From Desulfuromonadales bacterium (lineage in GTDB: Bacteria > Desulfobacterota > Desulfuromonadia > Geobacterales > DSM-12255): a DNA stretch of 34,563 bases. Position numbers and translations under genes: made by a program. Location of the stretch: the NCBI GenBank assembly GCA_009780995.1, contig WQYY01000004.1:1-34563 (forward strand). The letters run 5' to 3'. The notes beneath the pieces are model-generated. The model saw only the letters and a program-made list of their open reading frames with translations. It was not told where the DNA came from and ran no database searches. Below, piece after piece: positions 6,102-13,853 of the stretch (the first letter of the stretch is position 1; each line of letters opens with the position of its first letter).

Positions 6102-6623
6102 TTATTGCTTCATAGCGCGAGCTATTTCTTCAGCTTGCTTTTTCATTTTATCATCATTAACTTGATTAACCTTATTCATTATGAACACACGAAAATTGTT
6201 AGGAGATGAGATTGTCCTAAATAAATAAGTGCCAGACGCAGTATCAACTTTAACTGTTCCGCAATTAAGCATTTTGTCTAAAAGACCAATTTTAAGCGAA
6301 ACGTTATTAATTTTATCAAGCGGTGATTCCATAATATCCGTACTGATAAAGCCGACTTTACCAAAAACTCTTTTGTTTGTGAGGCCTAATTCCGTAGTTA
6401 GTATTCTTATAATTTGTGGCAATAAAAGTAAAAGAGACATTATGAGAAGGAAATAAAAAGCACGATCTGAAATTTTATTAGCGGAACCAAAACGCGCATT
6501 TATCACTAAAAATAAAATAAAGACTACTATAACAGCATATGGAATCATTGTGCTCCAACTTACTTTTGCAGAATAAACAACATTTTCATCTTGTCCCAAA
6601 TTCGCCTGCAAATAATTTCCCAT
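6102..6623 (-). CDS. PH-domain (bPH2/YdbS-like) membrane protein
   Basis: A 173-aa protein with two hydrophobic segments (about 26-45, MIPYAVIVVFILFLVINA; about 55-75, AFYFLLIMSLLLLLPQIIRI) followed by a bacterial PH-like domain. The phrase ELGLTNKRVFGKVGFISTDIMESPLDKINNVSL is typical of YdbS/YdbT-type bPH2 domains (TNKRV, ..PLxKINxV). The start at 6623 has GGAG eight to ten bases upstream; the frame stays open far upstream without a better start. It is divergent from the XRE regulator at 6748. The AT-rich composition suggests acquired DNA. The molecular role of such proteins is unknown; membrane-stress or immunity roles are only speculation. Confidence 0.75.
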   Translation of the reverse strand: MGNYLQANLGQDENVVYSAKVSWSTMIPYAVIVVFILFLVINARFGSANKISDRAFYFLLIMSLLLLLPQIIRILTTELGLTNKRVFGKVGFISTDIMESPLDKINNVSLKIGLLDKMLNCGTVKVDTASGTYLFRTISSPNNFRVFIMNKVNQVNDDKMKKQAEEIARAMKQ

Positions 6624-6747
6624 AGCTTGTACTCCATTATTTCTTATTTTTTTGAGCAAAATATATCGCATATGAGCTGCAAATACAACTCTTTTTACAA
6701 CTAATGTACTACACAAATGTATAGTAAAGTAGTTACAAAAAGGCGAT

Positions 6748-7080
6748 ATGACTATGGATATTTTACAGCAGATTACTAAGCTGCGTGAGGAGCGTAACTG
6801 GAGTGAATATAGGCTGGCGAAAGAGGCAAATCTTCCCCAATCGACACTCTTAAATCTCTCCAAACGATGTAATTCACCTACTGTGCCTACGCTTGAAGCA
6901 ATATGCGGTGCGTTTGGGATTTCCCTGTCGCAGTTTTTTGCACAGGCAGATGAAGGCGGTGACTTGACTGAAGAGCAAAAACAATTGCTTGATAACTGGA
7001 CATTATTGTCTAAAACACAGAAAAAAACTGTAATGGCATACATTTACGGACTTCTTCAAAAAAATCCACCAATAAAATAG
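6748..7080 (+). CDS. XRE-family helix-turn-helix regulator
   Basis: A 110-aa DNA-binding protein. Residues 5-60 form a Cro/CI-type helix-turn-helix: ITKLREERNWSEYRLAKEAN, PQSTLLNLSKR, then TLEAICGAFGISLSQFFA, a very typical closing helix. The tail (EEQKQLLDNWTLLSKTQKKTVMAYIYGLLQ) resembles the short dimerisation region of stand-alone XRE regulators. The ATG at 6748 has AAAGG upstream; ATG 6754 is an alternative. It is divergently oriented from the PH-domain gene with 124 bp between starts, so it may control both. The gene is AT-rich like its neighbours. Confidence 0.85.
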   Translation: MTMDILQQITKLREERNWSEYRLAKEANLPQSTLLNLSKRCNSPTVPTLEAICGAFGISLSQFFAQADEGGDLTEEQKQLLDNWTLLSKTQKKTVMAYIYGLLQKNPPIK

Positions 7081-7302
7081 CGGTTATCTTTAAATTAATT
7101 CCTTCCCAATATTATTTTGTTCAATAATGAGTGAAGATTCTTGTAGTAGGGGCTTAGGCAATTTTTAAGCCTTAATTCTTGGATTCTTTTTTCTAATTCC
7201 TTTTCTTCACTTTTTGTATATCCACCAATGATGCTGAATTATCGGTAATTCTATAAGTTTGTATTATTCTTAAAATGGATATAAAAAACTTTTGTAGAGG
7301 TA

Positions 7303-7330
7303 TTGATAATTTACATTAGGTACTTATATT
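7303..7330 (+). promoter_or_regulatory. Probable sigma-70 promoter for the 7367-9260 cassette
   Basis: TTGATA (7303-7308), a 16-bp spacer and TATATT (7325-7330) lie 36 bp before the start at 7367. No other promoter-like pair is seen before the DUF2971 gene, which suggests one transcript for the cassette. The rest of the gap 7081-7366 holds only a decayed R5 piece (TTAGGCAATTTTTAAGCC near 7150). Confidence 0.45.
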
Positions 7331-7366
7331 GTTAAAGGTAATTCATAAACAAGAGAGGGGTATAAA

Positions 7367-7771
7367 ATGACAAATTTCGAAGACAAAAGTAAAAGACAGC
7401 AAGGTTTATGTGATAAAATCATACGGGCAGTCTTAGTCCAAGAAGACCTGCTAAATGAAGTTAGGAGCTTAAAAGAACCAATTAATAAATTAGTTGAAAT
7501 GGTAGATCGGCAGACAAAAACATCTATGCAAACTATGCAAAATGTGCAGACTGCGGGAAAACACAGCGAGAGCGCTATAATCATTGCCGCAGTGGCTATG
7601 GTACTTAATGTGCTCTTTTTTTCTTTATCAGCTATAACGTCGAAAGACCAGTTTATGAAGATGCGCCAAGTATCAAGTGAGCAAACCCAATATCTTAAAA
7701 AAATAAGTGAATCTTTAAAAAGCAAGCTGCCAATCACTCCAGTAGACACATCACAGAAAAAAGCGCAATAA
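7367..7771 (+). CDS. Hypothetical single-pass membrane protein, 134 aa
   Basis: I do not recognise the family. The start is set by GAGAGGGG nine bases upstream. Residues 14-65 are predicted helical with heptad-like leucines (DLLNEVRSLKEPINKLVEMV) and look like a coiled coil. Residues 70-90 (AIIIAAVAMVLNVLFFSLSAI) form one transmembrane helix, followed by a second helical, Lys/Ser/Gln-rich part. There is no signal peptide. It is followed closely by a micro-ORF and the DUF2971 gene, apparently on one transcript. The combination of membrane helix, coiled coil and AT-rich cassette is common for accessory effectors or sensors, but no function is claimed. Confidence 0.6.
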   Translation: MTNFEDKSKRQQGLCDKIIRAVLVQEDLLNEVRSLKEPINKLVEMVDRQTKTSMQTMQNVQTAGKHSESAIIIAAVAMVLNVLFFSLSAITSKDQFMKMRQVSSEQTQYLKKISESLKSKLPITPVDTSQKKAQ

Positions 7772-7780
7772 TAAAAAGAT

Positions 7781-7858
7781 ATGACGGAAGCGGCTATTGT
7801 TGCGGCTTTGATGGAGCAGTATCAAAAGTTACAAAAAAATGATGCATCAAAGGAGTAA
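7781..7858 (+). CDS. Possible micro-ORF, 25 aa
   Basis: ATG ACG GAA ... TAA encodes MTEAAIVAALMEQYQKLQKN plus five more residues, a short amphipathic helix-like peptide. It lies 9 nt after the preceding stop, and its stop codon (7856-7858) adjoins the AGGAG that serves the DUF2971 gene, a geometry that favours translational coupling. Only a weak AAAAAG precedes it. It may be a leader peptide or chance. Confidence 0.3.
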   Translation: MTEAAIVAALMEQYQKLQKNDASKE

Positions 7859-7865
7859 AGTATCC

Positions 7866-9260
7866 ATGTATCGTATTCGACCTTTAGATTATATTTTAGG
7901 AGAAGAATATCAAGAATTAGAAAAGCAACAAATCTATTTTACTCCTTTTGATGAACTAAATGACCCTCTCGAAGGTACTATTGATATGTTTTGGCAAGGA
8001 GATTTAATCGTTTGGGAGAATTTTTTATGCCATTATTTGTTATGTTTATGTAATAAATTTTTGAGAGCAACATTTTCTAATAATGCAAATGATTTTCTCA
8101 AAGAAAAAGAAATTCATGTACAAATGACAGTTAACAATTTGCCCGAACGGTATGGAGAGGTTTTTAAACAAATAAAAAAACATTTTCTTTCAAAACAAGA
8201 GATTATTGTTTTATTAGATTATCTTTCAAATAAACAAATACCGACACGGAGAAATGAACTATTATTTTATTTACAATCAATTAATTTAATCGCCTTACAT
8301 AGCATAATTTCTGTGCATAGAGAAAATAAGCTTTGCCAAGGTTCAAATTTTTTGTCTCTCTTACAAGAGGAAGAAAGCAGTTTAGTAGCAAACATAACAA
8401 CTTTGAAGGAAGCAAATAGTGAAGAAAATACCAAAGAGCTATTCAGGCACTTTAATCTTCTGTATAAGCAATCAGCTTTGTTGCAATATTACAACTTTAG
8501 AACCGAAAAATTCGACAAAAAGTTAGCTTACCTGTTGATCAATTTCCCTGAAGATTTCTCAATGCAAATAGATGAACTTGTTTACTCAAAGTGGTATTTA
8601 GCCTGTTTTATGAATTCATGCCCTAATGCCTCTCTATGGGGAAGTTACGGTGTAAACCATACAGGAGTATGTTTGAAGTTTAAGACATATAACAACGACA
8701 ACAAAATCTACTTACCGATTGAGATGCCTGTCGGATTTGGTTCAAATGGATTGATGATAGAACCAAGTGAAATGTTTTTTGATAAAGTTGAATATGGGAA
8801 TGATAGAATCCAAGTAGATTTTTTTCGTTCTATACTTACACTCCCGACACCAGTATTACACGAAGAATGGTATACAGATGATGCAGGGCTTAAAAGTATT
8901 TGTTCAGATGTTTTAGAAGACAAAGAAAAACGACGAAAATATTGGGATAATCAAAAAAGAATCTCAACATCAAAAACACTTGATTGGAAAGAGGAAAATG
9001 AATATCGTCTAATATTAACTCCATTACTTGATGAATTTTCAAATAAAGAAGATAGAGTTCTTAAATACAACTTTAATGATTTAGATGGGATAATTTTCGG
9101 AATGAGAACTCCTATTGAAGATAAAGTAAAGATTTTGGCAATCTTAGACAAGAAATGCCAAGAGCATAAAAGAGATGATTTTAAAATATATCAAGCTGAT
9201 TATGATTTTGGAAAGAAAGAGATGATAATTGATGAGTTAGAGTTGATTAAACCGAAATAA
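7866..9260 (+). CDS. DUF2971-domain protein, 464 aa
   Basis: The N-terminus (MYRIRPLDYILGEEY, LEKQQIYFTPFDELNDPLEG) fits the DUF2971 opening, in which a YFSSPxxFNDPF-like phrase is the hallmark. The second hallmark lies mid-protein: WYLACFMNSCPNASLWGSYG then NHTGVCLKF, matching the family pattern CFSExxxxxxMWSHYAxxHxGxCI. EENEYRLIL and LDGIIFGMRTP complete the domain. At 464 aa it is long for the family because of a helical insertion at about 60-245. The start at 7866 has AGGAG at 7851-7855; an in-frame ATG at 7839 lacks a site. The gene is strikingly AT-rich compared with the flanking housekeeping genes, pointing to horizontal acquisition. The family has no established activity; its frequent presence in variable islands makes a defence or stress role conceivable. 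Confidence 0.75.
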   Translation: MYRIRPLDYILGEEYQELEKQQIYFTPFDELNDPLEGTIDMFWQGDLIVWENFLCHYLLCLCNKFLRATFSNNANDFLKEKEIHVQMTVNNLPERYGEVFKQIKKHFLSKQEIIVLLDYLSNKQIPTRRNELLFYLQSINLIALHSIISVHRENKLCQGSNFLSLLQEEESSLVANITTLKEANSEENTKELFRHFNLLYKQSALLQYYNFRTEKFDKKLAYLLINFPEDFSMQIDELVYSKWYLACFMNSCPNASLWGSYGVNHTGVCLKFKTYNNDNKIYLPIEMPVGFGSNGLMIEPSEMFFDKVEYGNDRIQVDFFRSILTLPTPVLHEEWYTDDAGLKSICSDVLEDKEKRRKYWDNQKRISTSKTLDWKEENEYRLILTPLLDEFSNKEDRVLKYNFNDLDGIIFGMRTPIEDKVKILAILDKKCQEHKRDDFKIYQADYDFGKKEMIIDELELIKPK

Positions 9261-9313
9261 AGTCATTTGCTTTTTATCCCCATTGTTTTCCTAGCTCCCA
9301 GTAAATAATAAAC

Positions 9314-9349
9314 TTGCCTAATTCTCTTGTTACTTACAGTATTAGGCAA
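9314..9349. repeat. R5-type short inverted repeat
   Basis: TTGCCTAATT (9314-9323) faces ATTAGGCAA (9341-9349), a small solo copy of the R5 ends without the central palindrome. It lies in the 9261-9731 gap, which otherwise holds the copA fragment and the promoter of the next module. Confidence 0.6.
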
Positions 9350-9493
9350 TAAATATACTAAGGCAATCAGGGCAGCGCCCTATCTCCCCTTAATCAAGAC
9401 CCTTTATAATTTTACTCTCTTCCAGCCCCAAATTTTACCTAATCACGATATTATGATAAAATTCCAAATGAAGATTTAACAGGGAGTTTTTAC

Positions 9494-9571
9494 ATGCCCA
9501 AAGAAAACCGTTCCGAATTTGCCATAACAGGTATGCACTGCGCAGCCTGCACCCACGCCCGAAAGCTATAG
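9494..9571 (+). pseudogene. Duplicated 5' end of the copper ATPase gene
   Basis: The first 19 codons are protein-identical to the start of the intact gene at 10642 ([19 protein letters not shown]), including the GMHCAAC metal site. The DNA differs at five third-codon positions, all silent. The upstream bases (GGGAG...TTTACATG) also resemble those of the intact gene. After the second cysteine the sequence departs and reaches a stop at 9569. A metal-binding domain needs about 70 residues, so this 25-codon frame is not a functional chaperone. It is the right-hand counterpart of the duplicated E1-like gene end at 5460. Confidence 0.85.
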
Positions 9572-9672
9572 GGTAGTAAGTGGAGTTATTGTTTCTGTCG
9601 ATTGTATCTACACTTAATCATAGTGTCCTCGGCATAAAACAATAATTACAGTCTTGAAACCCTAAAAAGCAC

Positions 9673-9702
9673 TTTACATTGTATGCCCGTTGGGTGCATA
9701 AT
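9673..9702 (+). promoter_or_regulatory. Promoter of DinJ/zeta module
   Basis: TTTACA (9673-9678), an 18-bp spacer and CATAAT (9697-9702) lie 30 bp before the antitoxin start. The spacer contains an imperfect palindrome, TATGCCC-GTT-GGGTGCATA, a likely antitoxin operator. Confidence 0.5.
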
Positions 9703-9731
9703 GGGATATAAAGATTTGGGGGTGTTTTGTT

Positions 9732-10043
9732 ATGACCGAAGCAAGGCTCAATGTCCGTGTAGATAATACTACAAAAAAACAAGCTGAGGCAGTATTTACC
9801 GCACTCGGAATGAATATGAGTACGGGAATAAACATTTTCTTGGCGCAAGTGGCGCGTTCGAGAGCAATCCCATTCGTACTCGAATTAAACGGCGACCCGA
9901 TTGAGCGTCGTATGAGAGAAGCGGTAAACGCGAAGATTTCCGCTATAAAATCATCCGGATTACCCGTCGCATTATACGATGACTTACAAAATCGCCCTTT
10001 CCTTGAATATCCCGATGGCAGGAGAATTTACGACATTGATTGA
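9732..10043 (+). CDS. RelB/DinJ-family antitoxin of zeta-like toxin
   Basis: A 103-aa antitoxin. LNVRVDNTTKKQAEAVFTAL and GMNMSTGINIFLAQVARSRA form the ribbon-helix-helix domain; IPFVLELNGDP is the family's usual continuation. The C-terminus (GLPVALYDDLQNRPF, LEYPDGRRIYDID) is longer than in the antitoxin at 4034 and shares nothing obvious with it, as expected for a different toxin partner. GGGGGTG precedes the ATG. Its 3' end overlaps the kinase-type toxin gene, so the two are translationally coupled. Normally DinJ pairs with YafQ/RelE-type RNases, so the partner here is unusual. Confidence 0.88.
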   Translation: MTEARLNVRVDNTTKKQAEAVFTALGMNMSTGINIFLAQVARSRAIPFVLELNGDPIERRMREAVNAKISAIKSSGLPVALYDDLQNRPFLEYPDGRRIYDID

Positions 10044-10590
10044 TGTTCCGAAAATCATTGTCTTTGCGGGGCCTAATGGTTCCGGCAAAAGTACCGTGAC
10101 ACAGGCTTGGGAAAAAGTCGGATTGTACATCAACGCCGATGACATCAAGACAATGCGCGAGTGTTCCGACCTCGGAGCCGCGCAGGAAGCAGAGCGTTTG
10201 CGTGAGTTATGTTTTTCGGAACGACGCTCTTTCACGTTCGAGACCGTTCTCTCAACAGAACGAAATCTTGACTTGATTTCCCGCGCCAAATCCGCCGGGT
10301 TTTACGTTGAAAGCGTATTTGTTTTGACGGCAAACCCGGAGTTGAATGTGTTTCGTGTAAAGAGCCGTGAATTATCGGGCGGCCACAGTGTCCCGCCCGA
10401 CAAAATCCGCAGCCGGTATACAAAATCTCTCGCTAATATTTCAAAGCTGTTGACGTTGAGTGATGTATTCCTGCTTATTGATAATACCGCCCAACCAGAA
10501 ATCCTTTTCATCAAAGATGAAGCAGGGCAACAAATACGCCCCAACCGCTATTGGACGGTCGAGGTTATAGAGAAGCTGACAGCGGTTTAA
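10036..10590 (+). CDS. Zeta-toxin-like P-loop kinase
   Basis: A protein of about 184 aa of the zeta-toxin/COG4185 type. Canonical zeta toxins phosphorylate UDP-N-acetylglucosamine and block cell-wall synthesis; small relatives are less well characterised. Walker A is GPNGSGKST (12-20), followed by ADDI, the FTFETVLSTERN segment (substrate region, as FxxEGT/FETxxS in the family), and R-rich SRELSGGHSVPPDKIRSRY, the lid typical of the group. The start is uncertain: TTG at 10036 has AGGAGA upstream and overlaps the antitoxin by 8 bp; ATG at 10015 is possible but has no clear site. Catalytic motifs are intact. No epsilon or PezA antitoxin is present. Confidence 0.8.
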   Translation: MIDVPKIIVFAGPNGSGKSTVTQAWEKVGLYINADDIKTMRECSDLGAAQEAERLRELCFSERRSFTFETVLSTERNLDLISRAKSAGFYVESVFVLTANPELNVFRVKSRELSGGHSVPPDKIRSRYTKSLANISKLLTLSDVFLLIDNTAQPEILFIKDEAGQQIRPNRYWTVEVIEKLTAV

Positions 10591-10641
10591 TCGACGCAAA
10601 ACGAAAATCATGACCCAATAATTAACATGGAGTTCATTTAC

Positions 10642-12894
10642 ATGCCCAAAGAAAACCGCTCTGAATTTGCCATTACAGGTATGCATTGCGCGGCCTGCGC
10701 CAACCGCATTGAAAAAGAGTTGGCAAATGCTGAAGGGGTGGGTTCTGCAAATGTGAATTTCGCTACCTCAAGAGCAACGGTTATTTTTAATCCCGATTTG
10801 ACCAGTTATAAGAAGCTGGGCGCCCTAATACGTTCTATCGGGTATGATTATATAGAAACAGAAGACGGCGCTGATTCCACGCAGGAAGCTGAAACCCTTC
10901 TGCATGAAAAGGAGTATAAAGAGAGCAAAAAAAGATTTTTGATTTCACTTGTACTAACTCTCCCTGTAGCTTTTCTCTCTATGACAGGGCATATTTACAG
11001 GCCTCTTGAAGATATCCTGAATTTCCCGGGCCGCTCTGTTATTGAGCTCTTACTGACAACTGTCGTCCTTTTCTGGTGCGGCAGCCAGTTTTTCACAGGA
11101 GCGATAACTGCCGCTAAACATAGAGCTGCCGATATGAACACTCTTGTGGCTATCGGAACTTTTTCAGCCTATATTTTCAGCCTGGTTGCAATGATATTTC
11201 CGAAATTTTTCATAACAACCGGCCATTCTTCAGCGCTCTACTTTGAAGCGTCGGCAATGATAATAACCCTTATTCTAATGGGGCGCTTTCTTGAGGCAAG
11301 GGCAAGGCAGAAAACGTCAACCGCCATACGTTCCCTTATGGAGCTTCAGCCTAAAACAGCCCATGTTGAAAAGGACGGTACAGAACAGGATATTGCCATA
11401 ACGGAGCTCCGTATTGGGGATATCATTATTGTTAAACCCGGAGAAAAGATACCTGTGGACGGAGAGGTTATAAGCGGAACTTCATCAGTTGATGAAAGTA
11501 TGATAACAGGTGAATCTGTTCCTGTGTCAAAATCAACAGGAGCCGCCGTTATTGGAGCAACCATAAACCAAACAGGCTCTTTAAAAATGAGAGCCACAAA
11601 AGTAGGGAAAGATACCCTTCTCCAACAGATCATAAAAATGGTTAAGGAAGCGCAGGGAAGCAAAGCGCCTATACAAAAAGGGGCAGACATAATCGCCAGC
11701 TATTTCGTACCTGTTGTTATCTGCATAGCAATAGCTGCTTTTGTGATATGGTTTGCCATATCTTCCCATGAAACCCGTATCAGTATGGCTCTGACAACTT
11801 TCATCTCTGTTCTTATAGTAGCATGCCCATGCGCTCTGGGGCTCGCAACCCCCACAGCTATTATGGTCGGTACAGGAAAGGGAGCTGAAAATGGGATTCT
11901 GATAAAAAGCGGCGAAGCTCTTGAAATTGCCCATAAGGTAACTACGGTTGTCATGGATAAGACCGGCACAATAACAACAGGTAAACCGTCAGTTACAGAT
12001 ATTTTACCTCATAACATGGACGAAAAACAGCTTCTCCGGCTGGTCGCATCACTAGAGTCCAAGAGTGAGCACCCTCTGGCTGTTGCTATATTAAGCAAGG
12101 GCAAAGAGCTGAATATTGAAGTACTCCCCGTAGAAAATTTTGAGGCTACACCAGGTTTTGGGATTAAAGGAATTGTAACAGGCAAAAGCATGATAGCAGG
12201 AACTGCTCTTATGTTACAAAGAGAGGGAGTAAATTTTGAGGATATTGATACAGAAGCCCTTCATAAACAGGGGAAAACCCTGGTTTTTATAGCTGTTGAC
12301 GGAGAATTTGCAGGGACAATAGCCATTGCTGATACTATAAAAAAAGGGACTAAAAAAGCGCTGGAAAGGCTTGAGAATATCGGGCTTGAAACCATAATGC
12401 TTACAGGAGACAACAGGCTTACCGCAAATGAAATAGCGAGAGAGGCCGGCATAAAGAATGTAATGGCAGAGCTTTTGCCGGGAGACAAAAATGAAGTTAT
12501 AAAGAGACTTCAAAAAGAAGGAAAAATTGTCGCGATGGTTGGGGATGGAATAAATGATGCCCCTTCCCTCGCCCAGGCAAATGTGGGAATAGCAATGGGA
12601 AACGGAACAGATATTGCTATGGAAGCCGCTGATATAACACTTGTAAGAGGAAACCTTGATGGTGTGGCAGCCAGCATAGACCTCTCAAGGGCAACTATCA
12701 AAAATATAAAAGAAAACCTTTTTTTCGCGTTTTTTTATAACATACTTGGAATACCTATTGCGGCAGGTATTCTGTATCCTTTTACAGGCTGGTTACTTAA
12801 TCCGGTGATTGCTTCTCTTGCAATGGCGCTTTCATCTGTCAGCGTTGTCACAAACGCGCTGCGCCTCCGCAATTTGAGACTGGGAATGGAATAA
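10642..12894 (+). CDS. copA: Copper-transporting P1B-type ATPase
   Basis: A 750-aa inner-membrane pump that exports Cu(I) at the cost of ATP. Order of parts: one N-terminal heavy-metal domain with GMHCAAC (C16, C19); eight expected membrane helices, with the metal-path motif CPCALG at 395-400; actuator loop with TGES; phosphorylation site DKTGT at 439-443; SEHPLA nucleotide-binding motif; hinge GDGINDAP from 634. CPC together with the N-terminal CxxC points to copper or silver. The start at 10642 has GGAG nine bases upstream; an ATG five codons earlier would destroy that spacing. The upstream gap carries no recognisable CueR or CopY site. A truncated second copy of its first 19 codons lies at 9494. 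Confidence 0.95.
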   Translation: MPKENRSEFAITGMHCAACANRIEKELANAEGVGSANVNFATSRATVIFNPDLTSYKKLGALIRSIGYDYIETEDGADSTQEAETLLHEKEYKESKKRFLISLVLTLPVAFLSMTGHIYRPLEDILNFPGRSVIELLLTTVVLFWCGSQFFTGAITAAKHRAADMNTLVAIGTFSAYIFSLVAMIFPKFFITTGHSSALYFEASAMIITLILMGRFLEARARQKTSTAIRSLMELQPKTAHVEKDGTEQDIAITELRIGDIIIVKPGEKIPVDGEVISGTSSVDESMITGESVPVSKSTGAAVIGATINQTGSLKMRATKVGKDTLLQQIIKMVKEAQGSKAPIQKGADIIASYFVPVVICIAIAAFVIWFAISSHETRISMALTTFISVLIVACPCALGLATPTAIMVGTGKGAENGILIKSGEALEIAHKVTTVVMDKTGTITTGKPSVTDILPHNMDEKQLLRLVASLESKSEHPLAVAILSKGKELNIEVLPVENFEATPGFGIKGIVTGKSMIAGTALMLQREGVNFEDIDTEALHKQGKTLVFIAVDGEFAGTIAIADTIKKGTKKALERLENIGLETIMLTGDNRLTANEIAREAGIKNVMAELLPGDKNEVIKRLQKEGKIVAMVGDGINDAPSLAQANVGIAMGNGTDIAMEAADITLVRGNLDGVAASIDLSRATIKNIKENLFFAFFYNILGIPIAAGILYPFTGWLLNPVIASLAMALSSVSVVTNALRLRNLRLGME

Positions 12895-12904
12895 CCGGAC
12901 TTTT

Positions 12905-12964
12905 GTAGGGGCGACCGTCCCCGGTCGCCCGTATTATCGGGACACCGAGGACGGTGTCCCCTAC
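12905..12964. repeat. R2 palindromic unit
   Basis: Begins GTAGGGGCGACCGTCCCCGG and ends ACGGTGTCCCCTAC; two internal hairpins are joined by GTATTAT. It lies 10 bp after the copA stop and could stabilise the mRNA end. Confidence 0.75.
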
Positions 12965-12997
12965 ATTCTATGCCTCGCAAGTCGCTCCTCGGCTGCT

Positions 12998-13061
12998 GTC
13001 ATTGCGGACTCGATCCGCAATCCCCTGCTATTTGGAGATTGCGGGGCAAGCCCGCAATGAC
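12998..13061 (+). repeat. R3 repeat (GTCATTGCG family), copy 1
   Basis: A 64-bp unit with ends GTCATTGCG and CGCAATGAC as inverted repeats. Copy 2 at 16486-16549 is its reverse complement with 61 of 64 bases identical by my count. The two copies flank the rho-rpmE-thyX block in opposite orientation. Confidence 0.8.
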
Positions 13062-13146
13062 GTCCTGTGTTAATTAGGTAAAATATATTATGGTATTCTT
13101 TTGGCAATTCAAAAAAATGATAATAGATTTGAAAAAAGATTTGACA

Positions 13147-13668
13147 ATGGTATTAAGGCATAGTTATATAAAAGCGATTATTGCCACTTCAATGATGATT
13201 TTTCTGACAAGCTGTGTCTTGCCTAAACAAGTTGACTTAGGCGTTTATGACGCCACAGTCCCGATAGAGCAACAATCTACTTTAATAATCGACGGAACGT
13301 TAAAAGTAACCGGTTTTGACAATAGAAAGGTGGAATGGTATCCGGGTTATTTCAAATACGGGAACGACACTTCTTCTTCCATAATTCAGATTCCGGCAGG
13401 AAAACATACTTTTTTAATGGATTACTTAAATAATTGCGCAGTTAAGTGCCCAACATGTGGCATCATGATTATTACATCACATGGAGGTGTTTCAAACTCA
13501 TGTGTCAGTGCTGAAAAGTCTGATATTAGTATTACACGAGATTTTGAGGCAGGAAAGATATATCGGATCAAGCCATCTGCAACACCACTACAAGAAGGCC
13601 CCACAAAAAATTATAACTTTTTGATAAACATCAATGTTACAGAGGAGAAATTGAAGGGAAAACAATAA
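13147..13668 (+). CDS. Hypothetical lipoprotein, 173 aa
   Basis: An unrecognised secreted protein. The chosen start gives a normal lipoprotein signal: basic n-region (MVLRHSYIK), hydrophobic core (AIIATSMMIFL) and lipobox LTSC with C23 as lipidation site. The frame is open from an ATG at 13090, which would add 19 residues; no start has a strong Shine-Dalgarno. The mature part looks beta-rich, has TLIIDGTLKVTGFDNRKVEW and PAGKHTFLMDY, a wording typical of proteins that format a small physical-property or PEGA-like domain, and four cysteines around KCPTCG. It stands alone between copA and rho. Outer-membrane or periplasmic anchoring is likely; function unknown. Confidence 0.65.
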   Translation: MVLRHSYIKAIIATSMMIFLTSCVLPKQVDLGVYDATVPIEQQSTLIIDGTLKVTGFDNRKVEWYPGYFKYGNDTSSSIIQIPAGKHTFLMDYLNNCAVKCPTCGIMIITSHGGVSNSCVSAEKSDISITRDFEAGKIYRIKPSATPLQEGPTKNYNFLININVTEEKLKGKQ

Positions 13669-13853
13669 AACCCTGTATAACTAAAAACATATGCTATCCT
13701 TTCATTTGATTAACAATCCAATTCGACCAACCATTTATAATAAGCTGGGATTCTAAAATTAACTAATAATAATTCTATGATATACAAATCACATAAACTT
13801 TACCAACCACTGAATTCTATATTTAGTAATTCTATTAATTGTATGGAGCTTAA

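Noticed and set aside
9494-9571. Stand-alone CopZ-like copper chaperone
   Set aside because: It has the CxxC loop but stops after 25 residues, far short of a ferredoxin-like metal domain.
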